Positions 1-9,996 of a stretch of DNA of 64,000 nt are shown here, piece after piece. Each line of letters opens with the position of its first letter. Positions within the stretch are counted from its first letter, which is position 1. The stretch comes from CAYVBE01 sp964572825 (GTDB lineage: Bacteria > Planctomycetota > Brocadiia > SM23-32): NCBI GenBank assembly GCA_964572825.1, contig CAZNGS010000007.1, positions 1 through 64,000 on the forward strand, given 5' to 3'. Position numbers and translations under genes: made by a program. Below the pieces are notes generated by a model. The model did not search any database and was not told the origin of the DNA. It was given only the letters and a program-made list of their open reading frames with translations.

Positions 1-387
1 TCACAATGACACAGCCTGGCGCCAGGAGCCCAGCAGCGTAATGTCGAAAGTCGAGTTCACATGCCGGGCATCTACCCGCGCCCGGAGTATCTCACCTGGT
101 GCAGCGGGTGGCTGGCGGTCCTCAATTCGGGTTCTTCTCCCGAAAAGCGAGTAGCTTTATCCGAAATGCCGCAACGCCAGGCAGCCTGATAATTGTGCAC
201 TACAGCTTAGCCCCCGTACCGCCTGCTTTACCCTCCTTGCCCTCGGCGCCCTCGCGCGGCCCCGGGCCCACGGCGCGGGTTATGCAACAGCGCCTGACCG
301 TCTGAGGGAGAGTGAACAGGTCCGCCGGGACTGCGCACCAGCAGGCGGCCGAGGAGCCCTGCCGCAACTGCAACCTGCACATTCCCG
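1..387. other. Non-coding left edge, no gene recognised
   Basis: I see no convincing coding sequence here. The short open frames on both strands have low-complexity Pro/Arg/Ala content typical of GC-rich shadow frames and lack ribosome-binding sites. The first real gene starts at 487. No hairpin with a T-run and no RNA gene is recognised. Confidence 0.6.
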
Positions 388-415
388 TTGCATGTCGACG
401 CCAGAACCTTATCAT
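388..415 (+). promoter_or_regulatory. Candidate sigma70-type promoter of the GH30 gene
   Basis: TTGCAT at 388-393 and TATCAT at 410-415 are separated by 16 bp. The site lies about 70 bp upstream of the GTG start at 487. It resembles the promoters seen elsewhere in this window, but the spacer is one base shorter. Confidence 0.4.
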
Positions 416-486
416 CCACGTCGCCGTTGAACGATGGCTGTGAACAAGTTTGAACGGCTGACGCAACATCTGGGGAGGGACAGCAG

Positions 487-3400
487 GTGAGTTACGCCAG
501 AAACACAAGCGGGGCGGCAGTCGTTTTGATCGCGGGCCTGCTGGCAGCGGCGGCAGCCGCCGGGGCGGCCGAGACGGGTTTCGAGCAGGATTTCACCCGA
601 AAGGCCCCCGGCTGGGCGAAACAGGACGCCTACCGGCGGACCGTGCAGGACGGCGTGCTGAAACTGGCCGTGGACAAGCAGACCAAGTGGGCCGGCCAGT
701 ACCTGGACCTGGGGCGCCGGCACGATCTGTCCGAGAGTCCCTACGTCAACCTCCGCGCGCGGACCGACACGCCCTGCATCCTGCACGTTTACCTGCGGGA
801 CGGGGAGAACAACGTCCTGGCCGAGCGCAAGCTGCGCGTCACGGAGGGGTTCGTGGAGTACTGCTACGATTTCAGCGATTCCGGCAAGGTGGACCTGACA
901 AAAGTGGATGCGATGATCTTCACCGTCAACGGCGCCGCCAATTCCTGGTCCGGCAACCTGGAGTTCGACCGGCTGCGGGTCGGCACTGAGGCAGAGAAGC
1001 TGGCCGGCATCGAGGGGGTGGGGCCGCAGATACGCTACCGCGACACCGGGCCGCACACCGTCCTGCTGACGGGTCTGGGGGGCGCCGCGCGTGTGGAGGT
1101 CTCCGGCGCGGACAATCTGATGCGCTACACCCGGGTCGGCCCCATCCGGGGCGGACGGGCGGAGCTTACCTACGAGTGCGCCCCCGGCGCCAGGGGCCGG
1201 GCACGCGTGACGCTGACGGCCGTGGGCACCGGCGGCTACGAGGACAACTCCATCTGGTTCCCGCTCACGGTCGAGGACGACCTGCCCCCCACGGTGGACC
1301 CCGTGCATGACCAGACGGTGCAGGTGGGAGTAAAGCGGCGCATTCGCCTGACGGGCATAAGCGATGGCAACGTGGCGGCGGAGCAGCCAATCGAGTTCTC
1401 GGTGCACAGTTCCGACCCGGAGGTGCTCCCCGACGAGGCAGTGACCGTCGAGCATACTCCGGGTAGCCTTTACGCCGCGCTTGTCATCACTCCAAAGGTG
1501 GCCGGGGCTACCGAGTTGACCGTGACCCTCGATGACAAGGGAGTGGACCCAGAGTGTACGGAGGCAATTCTCCGCGTGCGCGCCGTGCGCGACTGGAACA
1601 ACCCGCCGACGGTCGACCCCGTCGACCCGCTGACGGTCTACAACGACGCCGGGCAACAGCAGGTGTTCCTGACCGGCATTGACGACGGCGATCCGGAAGA
1701 CCAGGGGCTGGTGGTAAGCGCCAGAAGCTCGGACGACACGGTGATCCCCAACCCGGTGCGCGTGGACTACAGCGGCGGCGAGAGCGCGATGCTCCTCCTC
1801 ACCCCTGTGGAAGACCGGATGGGCACCGCGACCATTACGGTGGCGGTGAGGGACGAGGGCGGTTCGACCCGCAACAACGGAGATCAACAGACCGAGATGT
1901 CCTTCGACGTGACCACGCGGGTGCGACCGCTGGTGGCCTACCGGGACGCGTTCGGGGACTGGGACGAAAGCTCGGCCCGGTGGCGTCCGGAGGGCGGCAT
2001 ATCGGTGTCCCACCAGACGATGGGCGGGCAGGACGTGACGCGGGTGGAGATGAACAACAAGATCACCTTCGGCGGGCTCTGGTACGACCTGCCGGACCTG
2101 GGCCTGTCGGAATATCCCTGCCTGACCGTCGACGTGCGGCCGGAGGACGAGCTGCAATTCAACGTCTTCCTCTACGACGGCAACGAGGCGCGCAACAGCG
2201 GCGCGAACCAGACCAGGACCATCCCCGCCGACCGCTGGACGGCCGTCACGTTCGACTTCAGCGGCGAGGGCCAGATGGAGACGAACAAGGGCGAGGCGAT
2301 TCGCGCCGACTGGATCACGCAGGCGCTGTTCAATTTCCACCCCGAGCTCGACTGGCCCTTCTCCCGCTACAGCGCCACCCTCTACCTGCGGGACCTGCGC
2401 TTGGGGAAGGCCGACGACGTCCCTGAGCGGAAGCCCGTTTGCACCATCGAGCCCGTTGCTGACCGGGTGCACCTCCGGGGGGCCGGCGCGCAGCGGATAG
2501 CTCTCAAGGGCCTCGGGGACGGCACAGGGGATACGCCGCGGGTGACCGCCGAAATCTCGAACGGGTCGGTGATTTCGCAGGTGCGAACGGAGCGGGTGGA
2601 CGAGGAAGGGACGGCGGCGCTTTCCTACCGGGTGGGCAGCCATACCGGGGCGGCCACCGTCCGCGTCCGCGTCACCGCCCCCGGCTCCGAACCGGCCGTG
2701 GTGTCCTTCGACGTGGAGGTGCTCGACGACGATCCGGCTACCGCCTGCGCCGTCACCGTGGACTGTTCGGAGAAGCACCAGCTCATCCACGGCTTCGGCA
2801 CGTTCAGCAACGACGTAGCGCCGGAGATCTATGCGGGCGAACTGGGCGCCTCGGCCATGCGGATCGGGCTGATCGGCAACCAGATCGAGCCTTGCAATGA
2901 CAACAGCGACACCGAGGTGCTCTACCGCAATGCGCTCAACTACGAGGCGTTCGACTTCGAGCACTACCGCGAGCTGCACGAGGCCGGCGTGGAGACCTTC
3001 ATCCTGACCTCCTGGTCGCCGCCCGCCTGGATGAAGGCCAACCTGAGCCTCAACTACCAGCAGGCCGGCTTCCAGGGCGACTGCGACCAGACGCTGAACC
3101 GGCTCGACTATCACCGGTACGAAGAATTCGCCGAGAGCATGGTGGCGGCCGTGCACATGTTCCGGGAGGAAGCCGGGATCGAGCTGGCGGGCATCGGCCT
3201 GCAGAACGAACCGGCCTTCCATGAACCTTACCCCTCAGCGATCCTGGATACGGAACATTTCGTGGAGCTGATCAAGGCGACCGGTCGGCGGTTCGAGCGT
3301 GAGGGCATCCGCGTGCCGCTGTTCATGCCCGAGCAGGTCTTTTCACAGACCCGCTCGATGGACCAGTACATCGACGCGCTGAACGCCGACCCGGCAGCGG

Positions 3401-4002
3401 AGCGCCACTGCGATATCGTCGCCACGCACGGCTATGATGCCCGCGGCGTGGGCGAGGCGCGGCCGGACTTCAGCGCCTGGACGGCCATGTGGAACCGCGC
3501 CCAGCGGGGCAGCGTGCCGAAGGAGATGTGGATGACCGAGACCTACCCGGGCTTCCGCGGGTGGGGGTCGGCGTTCAACTACGCCCTCTACCTCTACGGG
3601 TCGCTGGAGTACGGCAACATCGGCCTGTGGACTTCGTGGGGCATCGAAGGACAGCTTTTGAGCCGCGGCAAACCGAACGCGTCCCTCTACACCTGCAGCC
3701 AGTATTACCGCTACATCCGGCCCGGCGCGCGACGGGTCACCAGCCAGAGCTCTGACGGGCAGGTGCTGGTCACCAGCTACGTCAACGACGCCCGGCACGG
3801 CGGCGGGCTGGTCTGTGTGCTGATCAACAACGGCGACTCGGCAACGGCCGTGCGCCTCTCCGTGCGGGGTGGCCCGGACCACGGGCGGCTGGCCGTGTCC
3901 ACCACGGACCGCGTGCGGCGCCATCAGCAGCGCGACACGGTGGCCAGGGACGAGGCCATCCTGCTGCCGCCGAAAAGCGTCACCAGCGTGGTGAGCAGGT
4001 AA
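487..4002 (+). CDS. Secreted multidomain GH30-family glycoside hydrolase
   Basis: The 1,171-residue product starts with a Sec signal peptide (about residues 1-28). Two galactose-binding-like modules (about 30-165 and 475-640) flank Ig/cadherin-like repeats carrying PPTVDPV motifs (about 256-460). The catalytic GH30 (beta/alpha)8 barrel begins near residue 755 with the HGFGTFSND motif. E908 in LQNEP is the expected acid/base and E1018 in MTETYP the expected nucleophile; their 110-residue spacing fits clan A. A C-terminal beta domain follows. The GTG start is supported by GGGGAGGGA about 7 bases upstream. GH30 enzymes cleave beta-glucosyl, beta-1,6-galactan, beta-1,6-glucan or xylan links; the substrate cannot be told here. 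The gene converges on the lipoprotein at 4010 with a 7-bp gap. Confidence 0.85.
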   Translation: MSYARNTSGAAVVLIAGLLAAAAAAGAAETGFEQDFTRKAPGWAKQDAYRRTVQDGVLKLAVDKQTKWAGQYLDLGRRHDLSESPYVNLRARTDTPCILHVYLRDGENNVLAERKLRVTEGFVEYCYDFSDSGKVDLTKVDAMIFTVNGAANSWSGNLEFDRLRVGTEAEKLAGIEGVGPQIRYRDTGPHTVLLTGLGGAARVEVSGADNLMRYTRVGPIRGGRAELTYECAPGARGRARVTLTAVGTGGYEDNSIWFPLTVEDDLPPTVDPVHDQTVQVGVKRRIRLTGISDGNVAAEQPIEFSVHSSDPEVLPDEAVTVEHTPGSLYAALVITPKVAGATELTVTLDDKGVDPECTEAILRVRAVRDWNNPPTVDPVDPLTVYNDAGQQQVFLTGIDDGDPEDQGLVVSARSSDDTVIPNPVRVDYSGGESAMLLLTPVEDRMGTATITVAVRDEGGSTRNNGDQQTEMSFDVTTRVRPLVAYRDAFGDWDESSARWRPEGGISVSHQTMGGQDVTRVEMNNKITFGGLWYDLPDLGLSEYPCLTVDVRPEDELQFNVFLYDGNEARNSGANQTRTIPADRWTAVTFDFSGEGQMETNKGEAIRADWITQALFNFHPELDWPFSRYSATLYLRDLRLGKADDVPERKPVCTIEPVADRVHLRGAGAQRIALKGLGDGTGDTPRVTAEISNGSVISQVRTERVDEEGTAALSYRVGSHTGAATVRVRVTAPGSEPAVVSFDVEVLDDDPATACAVTVDCSEKHQLIHGFGTFSNDVAPEIYAGELGASAMRIGLIGNQIEPCNDNSDTEVLYRNALNYEAFDFEHYRELHEAGVETFILTSWSPPAWMKANLSLNYQQAGFQGDCDQTLNRLDYHRYEEFAESMVAAVHMFREEAGIELAGIGLQNEPAFHEPYPSAILDTEHFVELIKATGRRFEREGIRVPLFMPEQVFSQTRSMDQYIDALNADPAAERHCDIVATHGYDARGVGEARPDFSAWTAMWNRAQRGSVPKEMWMTETYPGFRGWGSAFNYALYLYGSLEYGNIGLWTSWGIEGQLLSRGKPNASLYTCSQYYRYIRPGARRVTSQSSDGQVLVTSYVNDARHGGGLVCVLINNGDSATAVRLSVRGGPDHGRLAVSTTDRVRRHQQRDTVARDEAILLPPKSVTSVVSR

Positions 4003-4009
4003 TCAGGCG

Positions 4010-4459
4010 TCAGTCGGCGGATTGTGCTTCCCCTTCCACGCCGACCTGTTTGGCGGCTTTCCGGTAGGCTTCTTTCAGGTTCTCGACCGCTTCCTGGAGT
4101 TCGGAGCTGGCCGCCTCCCAGGCGTCGCCGGATGCCCTGCGTGCTTCGTCCAGCTTTTGCTTTGCGGTTTCCAATCTGGCCTGGAGGTTCGCCTTGAGCC
4201 CGTCGAACGCCGCCTTCGCTTCATCGCCCTTCGCGGCGGCCTGCTCCCGGAGCCGATCGATGTCGGATTCCAGGTTCGTGACGCGGTCCTGAAGAGCGAC
4301 TATGACCTCGTCCTTCCTTTCACCCAGGTAATCCTTCGTGGCCTCCAGGGCCTCCCCGGCCTCCTGCTTGACCCTTTCGGCAGACTCGGATTCCTCTTTC
4401 CCGCAACCGGCCAGCACAAGCGCGAGCATCAGCACAACGAGAATCTTCGCGGTTCTCAT
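4010..4459 (-). CDS. Small coiled-coil lipoprotein
   Basis: The 149-residue product has a type II signal peptide ending in the lipobox LAGC (Cys19). The rest is highly charged and helical, with heptad-like repeats of Glu, Lys, Ala and Leu (about residues 28-140), reminiscent of apolipoprotein-like or murein-lipoprotein-like helices. A much longer open frame continues upstream, but the ATG at 4459 is preceded by GGAAGGGGGG, followed by a perfect lipoprotein signal, and has its own promoter (TTGACA, 17 bp, TATCTA), so the short gene is preferred. The function is unknown; a structural role linking membrane and wall is an inference. Confidence 0.8.
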   Translation of the reverse strand: MRTAKILVVLMLALVLAGCGKEESESAERVKQEAGEALEATKDYLGERKDEVIVALQDRVTNLESDIDRLREQAAAKGDEAKAAFDGLKANLQARLETAKQKLDEARRASGDAWEAASSELQEAVENLKEAYRKAAKQVGVEGEAQSAD

Positions 4460-4546
4460 GACCGCCCCCCTTCCAATAGAAACCAATTCGGACGCTTCAG
4501 GGACGCCGGCCGGCGCCGGCATGCCCGGCCACGTCGATTCACACCA

Positions 4547-4575
4547 TAGATACAACAGCGCCCCCGGTTTGTCAA
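4547..4575 (-). promoter_or_regulatory. Sigma70-type promoter of the lipoprotein gene
   Basis: Read on the minus strand, TTGACA (4575-4570) and TATCTA (4552-4547) are separated by exactly 17 bp. The -35 box is a perfect consensus. The start codon is about 90 bp downstream at 4459. Confidence 0.6.
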
Positions 4576-4627
4576 GGATTCGATCGTGATCGGCGTCGGT
4601 CTCCCGGACAGAGTGACCGACCGGGGC

Positions 4628-4656
4628 TTGACGCGCCAGGGTAAACCCCTTATACG
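4628..4656 (+). promoter_or_regulatory. Sigma70-type promoter of the first giant GH2 gene
   Basis: TTGACG (4628-4633) and TATACG (4651-4656) with a 17-bp spacer, divergent from the lipoprotein promoter 50 bp away. The gene starts at 4721, leaving a leader of roughly 55 bases. Confidence 0.6.
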
Positions 4657-4720
4657 TTGTCGTGGACGGTTCGATTGCCGTGCTGACAGGGATCAAAACT
4701 CTGGGTGAAGGGGACCACAG

Positions 4721-7700
4721 ATGCCGTGCTCCGTTCCCTCGCGCATTTCGCTGATTCTGCTGGCCATGTCGCTCTTCGCTGCGGCCGCGTCCCACGGTTC
4801 CGTGGCGGCCGAAGACGACTTTGTGTGGGTGGAGGCCGAGGAATTCGCCTCCACGAATCTGACGGAAGACGATCGCTGGACCAGCGCCGACCGGGCGCAC
4901 CTGTTGTCGGAGGATAAGTGGCTGGCGGCGAGGCTCACGGGGAGGGCCCTCCAGAACGTGCCGCCGGGCGGCTACACGTTGACCTACGATCTGAACATCC
5001 CCCAAACCGGAACTTACGATGCGTGGTTCCGGGTGGGCATGGAGTGGATTCGGGCCCCGTTTGAGTGGCGCATTGATGACGGGCCCTGGCGCCCGGGCCC
5101 GGCCGACAAGCCCACCACGAACGTGATGGAGTTGGCCCGGTGGAATGAAATCGCCTGGCTGGAGCAGGGGCAGTTGCAGCTGCGGCGGGGCCACGCCACC
5201 CTTACCGTGCGCTACACCAGGAGCCAGCCGGACCGGAGCGACATCTTCATCGCCCTGGATTGCTTCGCTTTCGTTCCTTCCGAGCGGGAGTGGCTGCCCG
5301 AGGGCGACCTGAAACCGGGCGAAAGCTACGACGCCGAGATCGACCGTCAGGCGGCTCAGCAGGTCTTTTCCCTGGCCCGGTCCCGGGCGGGTGGCCAGCG
5401 CACGGAGGTGGAACTGACCGGCCCCTGGCAGGTGGCCCGGTGGGACGACACGAACATGGACGAGCACCCGTGGGAGCCCGAGACCCGCCTGCCCGACATG
5501 GGCCGCCTCCACTGGCGGGGCATCGAGGTGCCCAAGAGCCAGTGGCAGGTGGACGGGCTGAACCTGGCCCATCGCACCGTGTATCGCACGCGCGTCAGGG
5601 TACCCGAGGGCTACCAGGCCCGGGGATTCAAGCTGCACTTCAGCGGCACCAACTGGCTGGTGAGCGTCTTCGTGAACGGCGAACTGGCCGGCACCCACAA
5701 GGGCGTCTGGATCCCCTGGGACATGGACATCAGCAGCTACCTGCGCCCCGGGCAGATCAACGAACTGGCCCTCGCCATCAAGGGGCCCTGGTACGCCATC
5801 GACTACAAGAATTACAAAGGAGGCGACCTGACCCGTCGGCGCAATATTCCCTTCGACAGCACCCGGGGCGTCCGGTGGGTCGCTCCCATCTACCCCAGCA
5901 CCAAGGGGGACGGCGACGGCCGCCACTACGGTATCGTCAACCCCGTCACGCTGGTGGCCGTGGGCAAGGCTTACACCGAGGACGTGTTCGTGCAGCCCCG
6001 CGGAGTGCGCGGACGGTCGGAGTCGCTGACCGTCGATGTGACGCTCCGCAACACGGCCGACACAGAAGGCACGTTCAAAATCCAGTGCGATGCGGTGTAC
6101 GACGGGACGGGGGAGGTGGAAGAGGAACTGGACCCGGTTGAGGTCACCGTTCCGGCCGGCAGCAGCGTGACCCGCAGGATAGAGCTCCGCCGATGGCGCG
6201 ATGCGAAGCTGTGGTGGCCCGAACCCGACCCGGACCTCTACCGGCTGCGCACGACCATCAGCCAGGGCGGTCAGACCCTGGACGTGCACGAACAGCTCTT
6301 CGGCTACCGCTGGATCACCATCAAGGACCGGGGGATGCACCTCAACGGCGAGCGGTTCAACACCTGGAACTGGGTGGGCGTCAAGGGCCGCCCCGAGACC
6401 CCCGAGCAGTGGCTGAAGGCATTCCGCGAGGAAAAGAACCGTTTTACCCGCTTCAGCGCCAACCGCAAGACCAGCACCTTCCTGCCCACACGCGAGGAGC
6501 GGCTGGAGTTCTACGACCGCAACGGCATCCCGGGCCGCCTCTGCTCGATGATCGACGGCATGTTCATTTCCTACTACCTCGGCGCCAAAAGAACCAACGA
6601 GACCACGGGGGAGCGCTTCATCGAGCCCAACAGACCCCTGTGGGAGAGCTGGAAGCGCCACATGCGACAGTTGACCAGAGCCTACCGCAACCATCCCTCC
6701 GTGCTGGTCTACCAGGTGGAGAACGAGCTGATCTACATTAACGGGATGAACCAGGCCTACCCGCTGGACTCCATGGAAAAACTCATGGGCGAGGTGATCC
6801 AGGCCGCGCGCGTCAACGATCCGACCCGACCTTATACCGTGGGCGGCGCCGGGGACCTGGACTGCTACTGCGAGATCAACGCCCCCCATTACCCGCTGGG
6901 CGACCTCGACTGGTACCCGGAGAACGCCTACACGCTGGAGAAGATCAAAGATAAGCTCAGGATGTATCCGCCCTTCTACCACAACAAGCCCTGGACGGTG
7001 GGCGAGAGCCTGCACGCCAACCATCTGCGCCTGGGCAGCTTGGCGCTGGGGGACGGGGCCTTCAGGAGTGCGCACGACGCTGCCCGGGGCAAGGCCAGGT
7101 TTCTGCGCGATGTGTACGAGGGATACCGGTATGGAGGTGCCGCCGGCTTCTATCCCTGGGACAACCTCTCGCAGTTCGACGACTCGCTGAAGATGTTCAG
7201 CGCCCTGGCCGTCATCCCGCGCAAACGCACCCACCGTCTCTACGGCGGCAAGGAGAATGAGCTGCTCTTCAAGGTGATGAATGACACCTGGAAGGACGAA
7301 CCGATCGTGTTCGAATGGACCTACGAGGCCGGCGGCGAGACCATCGCCAGCGGGCGGGACAGCACTCGCATCGACTGTGGCCACGGCAGGGAATACAGGC
7401 TGAAGATCGACGCTCCGGCGACTGAGGAGCGCCTGGAAGGCGTGCTGACTCTGAAGGTCAGCCAGCCGGACGTGGAGAGCACCGAGGACTACGTGGACCG
7501 CCGCTCCATCCCCGTGCTGCCGACCGTGGATGCGCTGGACGTCGAGGGGCCGGTTTTCCTGATGGACCCCTCGGGTAAGGTGGCCGAGCTGCTGAGGGAT
7601 GCGGGACAGGATTACCAGAAGATCAACGACCTGGTGGAGACCGAGGGCAGGACGGGTCTTTTGATTGTGGGGCCCAACGCCCTCTCCGCCCGAGATGCCT

Positions 7701-9982
7701 TCGGGCGGGACATCCTGAAGTTCGCTGCCCAGGGCGGCCGGGTCGTGGTGCTGGAGCAGCAAAATCCGGTGGCCGGGTCCAACCTGCCCGCGCCGCTCAA
7801 GACCACCACCCACTACGGCGGTTACGCCCATCCGCAGGCGCTGGGAACGCCCGTTTTCAGAGACCTGGGACCAAACGACTTGATCGATTGGTCGGGCGAT
7901 CATCCCACTTACGTCAATGCCTACGAGAAACCCACGCAGGGCGGCCGGAGCCTGGCCGAGTGCGGGGCCTGGCTGGAGCGCTGTCCGCTGGTGGAGATGC
8001 CCACCGGAAAGGGCGTGATCGTGCTGTGCCAGATGCGGGTGGGCGCCAAGCTGGGCGTCGATCCGGCGGCCGACGTGCTGCTGCGCAACATGGCAGAGCA
8101 CTGCGCCGCCTATCGGCCCGCCACCGGCATGGCCGCGCTCTACGCGCCGGAGGCCCCCCTGCTGAGTGCCAGTGTGGAGCAAACCGGCGTGCGGACGGAG
8201 AGCGTACGTTCCGTGGCCGCGGCGCTCGACCCGACGCGGTTCAAAGCGGCCGTCATCCACGCCAACGAGCAAAACCTGAAGGCCCTCAACCGGCTGTCCG
8301 ATCGGGTGGAGGCCTTCCAGCAAGCCGGCGGCTGGGTCATGCTCTGCGGCCTGGGGCGCCGCGGCATCGAGGAATACAACGCCCTGGTGGGGGCGGAGCA
8401 CATGATCCGCCCGTTCCGGATGGAGCGTATCACGCTGGAGGCACCCAACTACCGGCTGGCCGCAACGCTGGGCAACCGGGACGTGGTGATGTACAGCCCC
8501 AAACACCTGCAGCACAGCCTCGACTGGATTAGCTGGAACGTCTATTCGGCCGTGGTGGATGCGCACAAGGACGTGGCGCCCTTCACCATCCCGCCCGGAG
8601 CGTCCGAGGAGAAGCTCTGGCAGTACGAGCAGACGTGGAACGATAGAGACCCCTTCAACTACGTCAACGGCCTCAACGACCACTGGCGCTACATCCGCCA
8701 GATATGGCTCGACGAGGGTCAGGAATCGTGGCCGCTGAAGTTCGAGTTCCGCCGCCCCGAGACCATCCGATCGGTGCGTATCTGGAACAACGACAACTAC
8801 GGCACGATCAAGGACCTGGCGATCCTGTTCGACGGTGAGGAGGCGAGCGCCGTCCGGGTCGTGCTGCCGGCCAGCAAGGAGATGACGGAGGTGAACCTCG
8901 ACACCCCGCGCCGGGTCGAAAAGAGCATTACCCTCCGCATCGAGTCCTACCGCCCCACCACCCGGCGCTCTTTCGAGGGCGGCCACCTGGTGGGCATAGA
9001 CAACGTGCAATTCATCCGCGCGCAGGACAGCATTCCCGACCGGCCCGTCTGCCTGGACAGCATCGGTGGACTGGTGGCCTACCCGCGCGGGCGGGGCGGC
9101 TTCTTCCTGAACCAGGTCAGGTTCATGGAGGAGGAGCCCCGTCCGGTGAACGCCGACAAGAAGCTTAACATCATGGGCACGCTGCTGCGCAACATGGGCG
9201 TCGGCTCCGGCGCCAGCGTGGTCCCGATGCCCGGTGTCAATGTGCGCTACGAACCGGTCAGCTTGCTGGACCACTGCAACCAGCACCTGGCGAGCACGGC
9301 CCAGCGCCGGGGATGGTTCGGTCGGGGCGAGCTGGACATGCGCCGGCTGCTCGTCGGCGAACGGCGGCTGGGGGACGACGTGCTCTACCACGTCGTGGAC
9401 TACGACACGGCGCCGGTGCCGGACTGCATCGTGCTGGGCGTCCGCGAGGCGCCCGACGGGCTCTCCCGGGAGGTGAAAGGCGTCGACGTCGGCAAGAAGG
9501 CCGACCTGCTGTTCTTCCTGCACACCGCCCACGTCCACCGTCCGGTCACGCCGGAGCAGCGGGAGCGCATCGGCGCCTCAAGAGACCCTTTCCAACTGCC
9601 GGAGGTCATGCGCTACGTCGTGCACTACGCCGACGGCAAGAAGGTGGAGACCCCCGTCATCCTGGAGAAACACATCGACCACTGGCTCAAGGCCGATCCC
9701 AAACCGTTGCCGCAGGCTCAGGTGGCCGCCACGGTGCAGGTACCGGGGTTGGCAGAGCTCGAGGAGCATCCGCTGCGGCGACTGCTGTGGGACCATCACC
9801 CGGACTGGCTCACGCGGCCGCTGCCGGAGCCCGATCAAATCCGCGGCGTCCTCTACGGCATGCAGGTCAAGAACCCGCGTCCTGACGTGGAGATCGATAG
9901 CATCGACGTGGTGCCCGGCGAGGACGACCGGTGGGCCGTACCCGCCGTGCTGGGCATCACCCTCGGCCACGTGGCTGACTGA
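4721..9982 (+). CDS. Giant secreted GH2-family glycoside hydrolase with C-terminal accessory domains
   Basis: This 1,753-residue exported protein (signal peptide about 1-30) begins with a CBM-like jelly roll (about 33-185). A GH2 sugar-binding domain and Ig-like domain follow, then a TIM barrel from about residue 526. E669 in VENEL is the expected acid/base and E762 in VGES the expected nucleophile. Beyond the barrel are two domains resembling the amidotransferase-like fold of beta-galactosidase trimerisation domains (about 940-1060 and 1139-1260). An F5/8C-like discoidin module (about 1339-1430) and an extra tail of about 215 residues follow. It is a clear paralogue of the protein at 30263, sharing the HFSGT, YPSTKG, GVNTL/INELA-type and NHPSV regions in order, but that protein lacks the tail. 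A GAAGGGGA ribosome-binding site precedes the ATG. It converges on the propeller operon. The substrate is unknown. Confidence 0.82.
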   Translation: MPCSVPSRISLILLAMSLFAAAASHGSVAAEDDFVWVEAEEFASTNLTEDDRWTSADRAHLLSEDKWLAARLTGRALQNVPPGGYTLTYDLNIPQTGTYDAWFRVGMEWIRAPFEWRIDDGPWRPGPADKPTTNVMELARWNEIAWLEQGQLQLRRGHATLTVRYTRSQPDRSDIFIALDCFAFVPSEREWLPEGDLKPGESYDAEIDRQAAQQVFSLARSRAGGQRTEVELTGPWQVARWDDTNMDEHPWEPETRLPDMGRLHWRGIEVPKSQWQVDGLNLAHRTVYRTRVRVPEGYQARGFKLHFSGTNWLVSVFVNGELAGTHKGVWIPWDMDISSYLRPGQINELALAIKGPWYAIDYKNYKGGDLTRRRNIPFDSTRGVRWVAPIYPSTKGDGDGRHYGIVNPVTLVAVGKAYTEDVFVQPRGVRGRSESLTVDVTLRNTADTEGTFKIQCDAVYDGTGEVEEELDPVEVTVPAGSSVTRRIELRRWRDAKLWWPEPDPDLYRLRTTISQGGQTLDVHEQLFGYRWITIKDRGMHLNGERFNTWNWVGVKGRPETPEQWLKAFREEKNRFTRFSANRKTSTFLPTREERLEFYDRNGIPGRLCSMIDGMFISYYLGAKRTNETTGERFIEPNRPLWESWKRHMRQLTRAYRNHPSVLVYQVENELIYINGMNQAYPLDSMEKLMGEVIQAARVNDPTRPYTVGGAGDLDCYCEINAPHYPLGDLDWYPENAYTLEKIKDKLRMYPPFYHNKPWTVGESLHANHLRLGSLALGDGAFRSAHDAARGKARFLRDVYEGYRYGGAAGFYPWDNLSQFDDSLKMFSALAVIPRKRTHRLYGGKENELLFKVMNDTWKDEPIVFEWTYEAGGETIASGRDSTRIDCGHGREYRLKIDAPATEERLEGVLTLKVSQPDVESTEDYVDRRSIPVLPTVDALDVEGPVFLMDPSGKVAELLRDAGQDYQKINDLVETEGRTGLLIVGPNALSARDAFGRDILKFAAQGGRVVVLEQQNPVAGSNLPAPLKTTTHYGGYAHPQALGTPVFRDLGPNDLIDWSGDHPTYVNAYEKPTQGGRSLAECGAWLERCPLVEMPTGKGVIVLCQMRVGAKLGVDPAADVLLRNMAEHCAAYRPATGMAALYAPEAPLLSASVEQTGVRTESVRSVAAALDPTRFKAAVIHANEQNLKALNRLSDRVEAFQQAGGWVMLCGLGRRGIEEYNALVGAEHMIRPFRMERITLEAPNYRLAATLGNRDVVMYSPKHLQHSLDWISWNVYSAVVDAHKDVAPFTIPPGASEEKLWQYEQTWNDRDPFNYVNGLNDHWRYIRQIWLDEGQESWPLKFEFRRPETIRSVRIWNNDNYGTIKDLAILFDGEEASAVRVVLPASKEMTEVNLDTPRRVEKSITLRIESYRPTTRRSFEGGHLVGIDNVQFIRAQDSIPDRPVCLDSIGGLVAYPRGRGGFFLNQVRFMEEEPRPVNADKKLNIMGTLLRNMGVGSGASVVPMPGVNVRYEPVSLLDHCNQHLASTAQRRGWFGRGELDMRRLLVGERRLGDDVLYHVVDYDTAPVPDCIVLGVREAPDGLSREVKGVDVGKKADLLFFLHTAHVHRPVTPEQRERIGASRDPFQLPEVMRYVVHYADGKKVETPVILEKHIDHWLKADPKPLPQAQVAATVQVPGLAELEEHPLRRLLWDHHPDWLTRPLPEPDQIRGVLYGMQVKNPRPDVEIDSIDVVPGEDDRWAVPAVLGITLGHVAD

Positions 9983-9996
9983 GCCTCACGCGCCTA

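Noticed and set aside
412..3222. Long minus-strand open frame opposite the GH30 gene
   Set aside because: Low-complexity Val/Gly/Arg/His composition, no domain motifs and no ribosome-binding site; it mirrors the codon bias of the real plus-strand gene.
4460..9538. Upstream extension of the lipoprotein frame through the GH2 gene
   Set aside because: It is an antisense shadow; the lipobox, ribosome-binding site and promoter all support the start at 4459.
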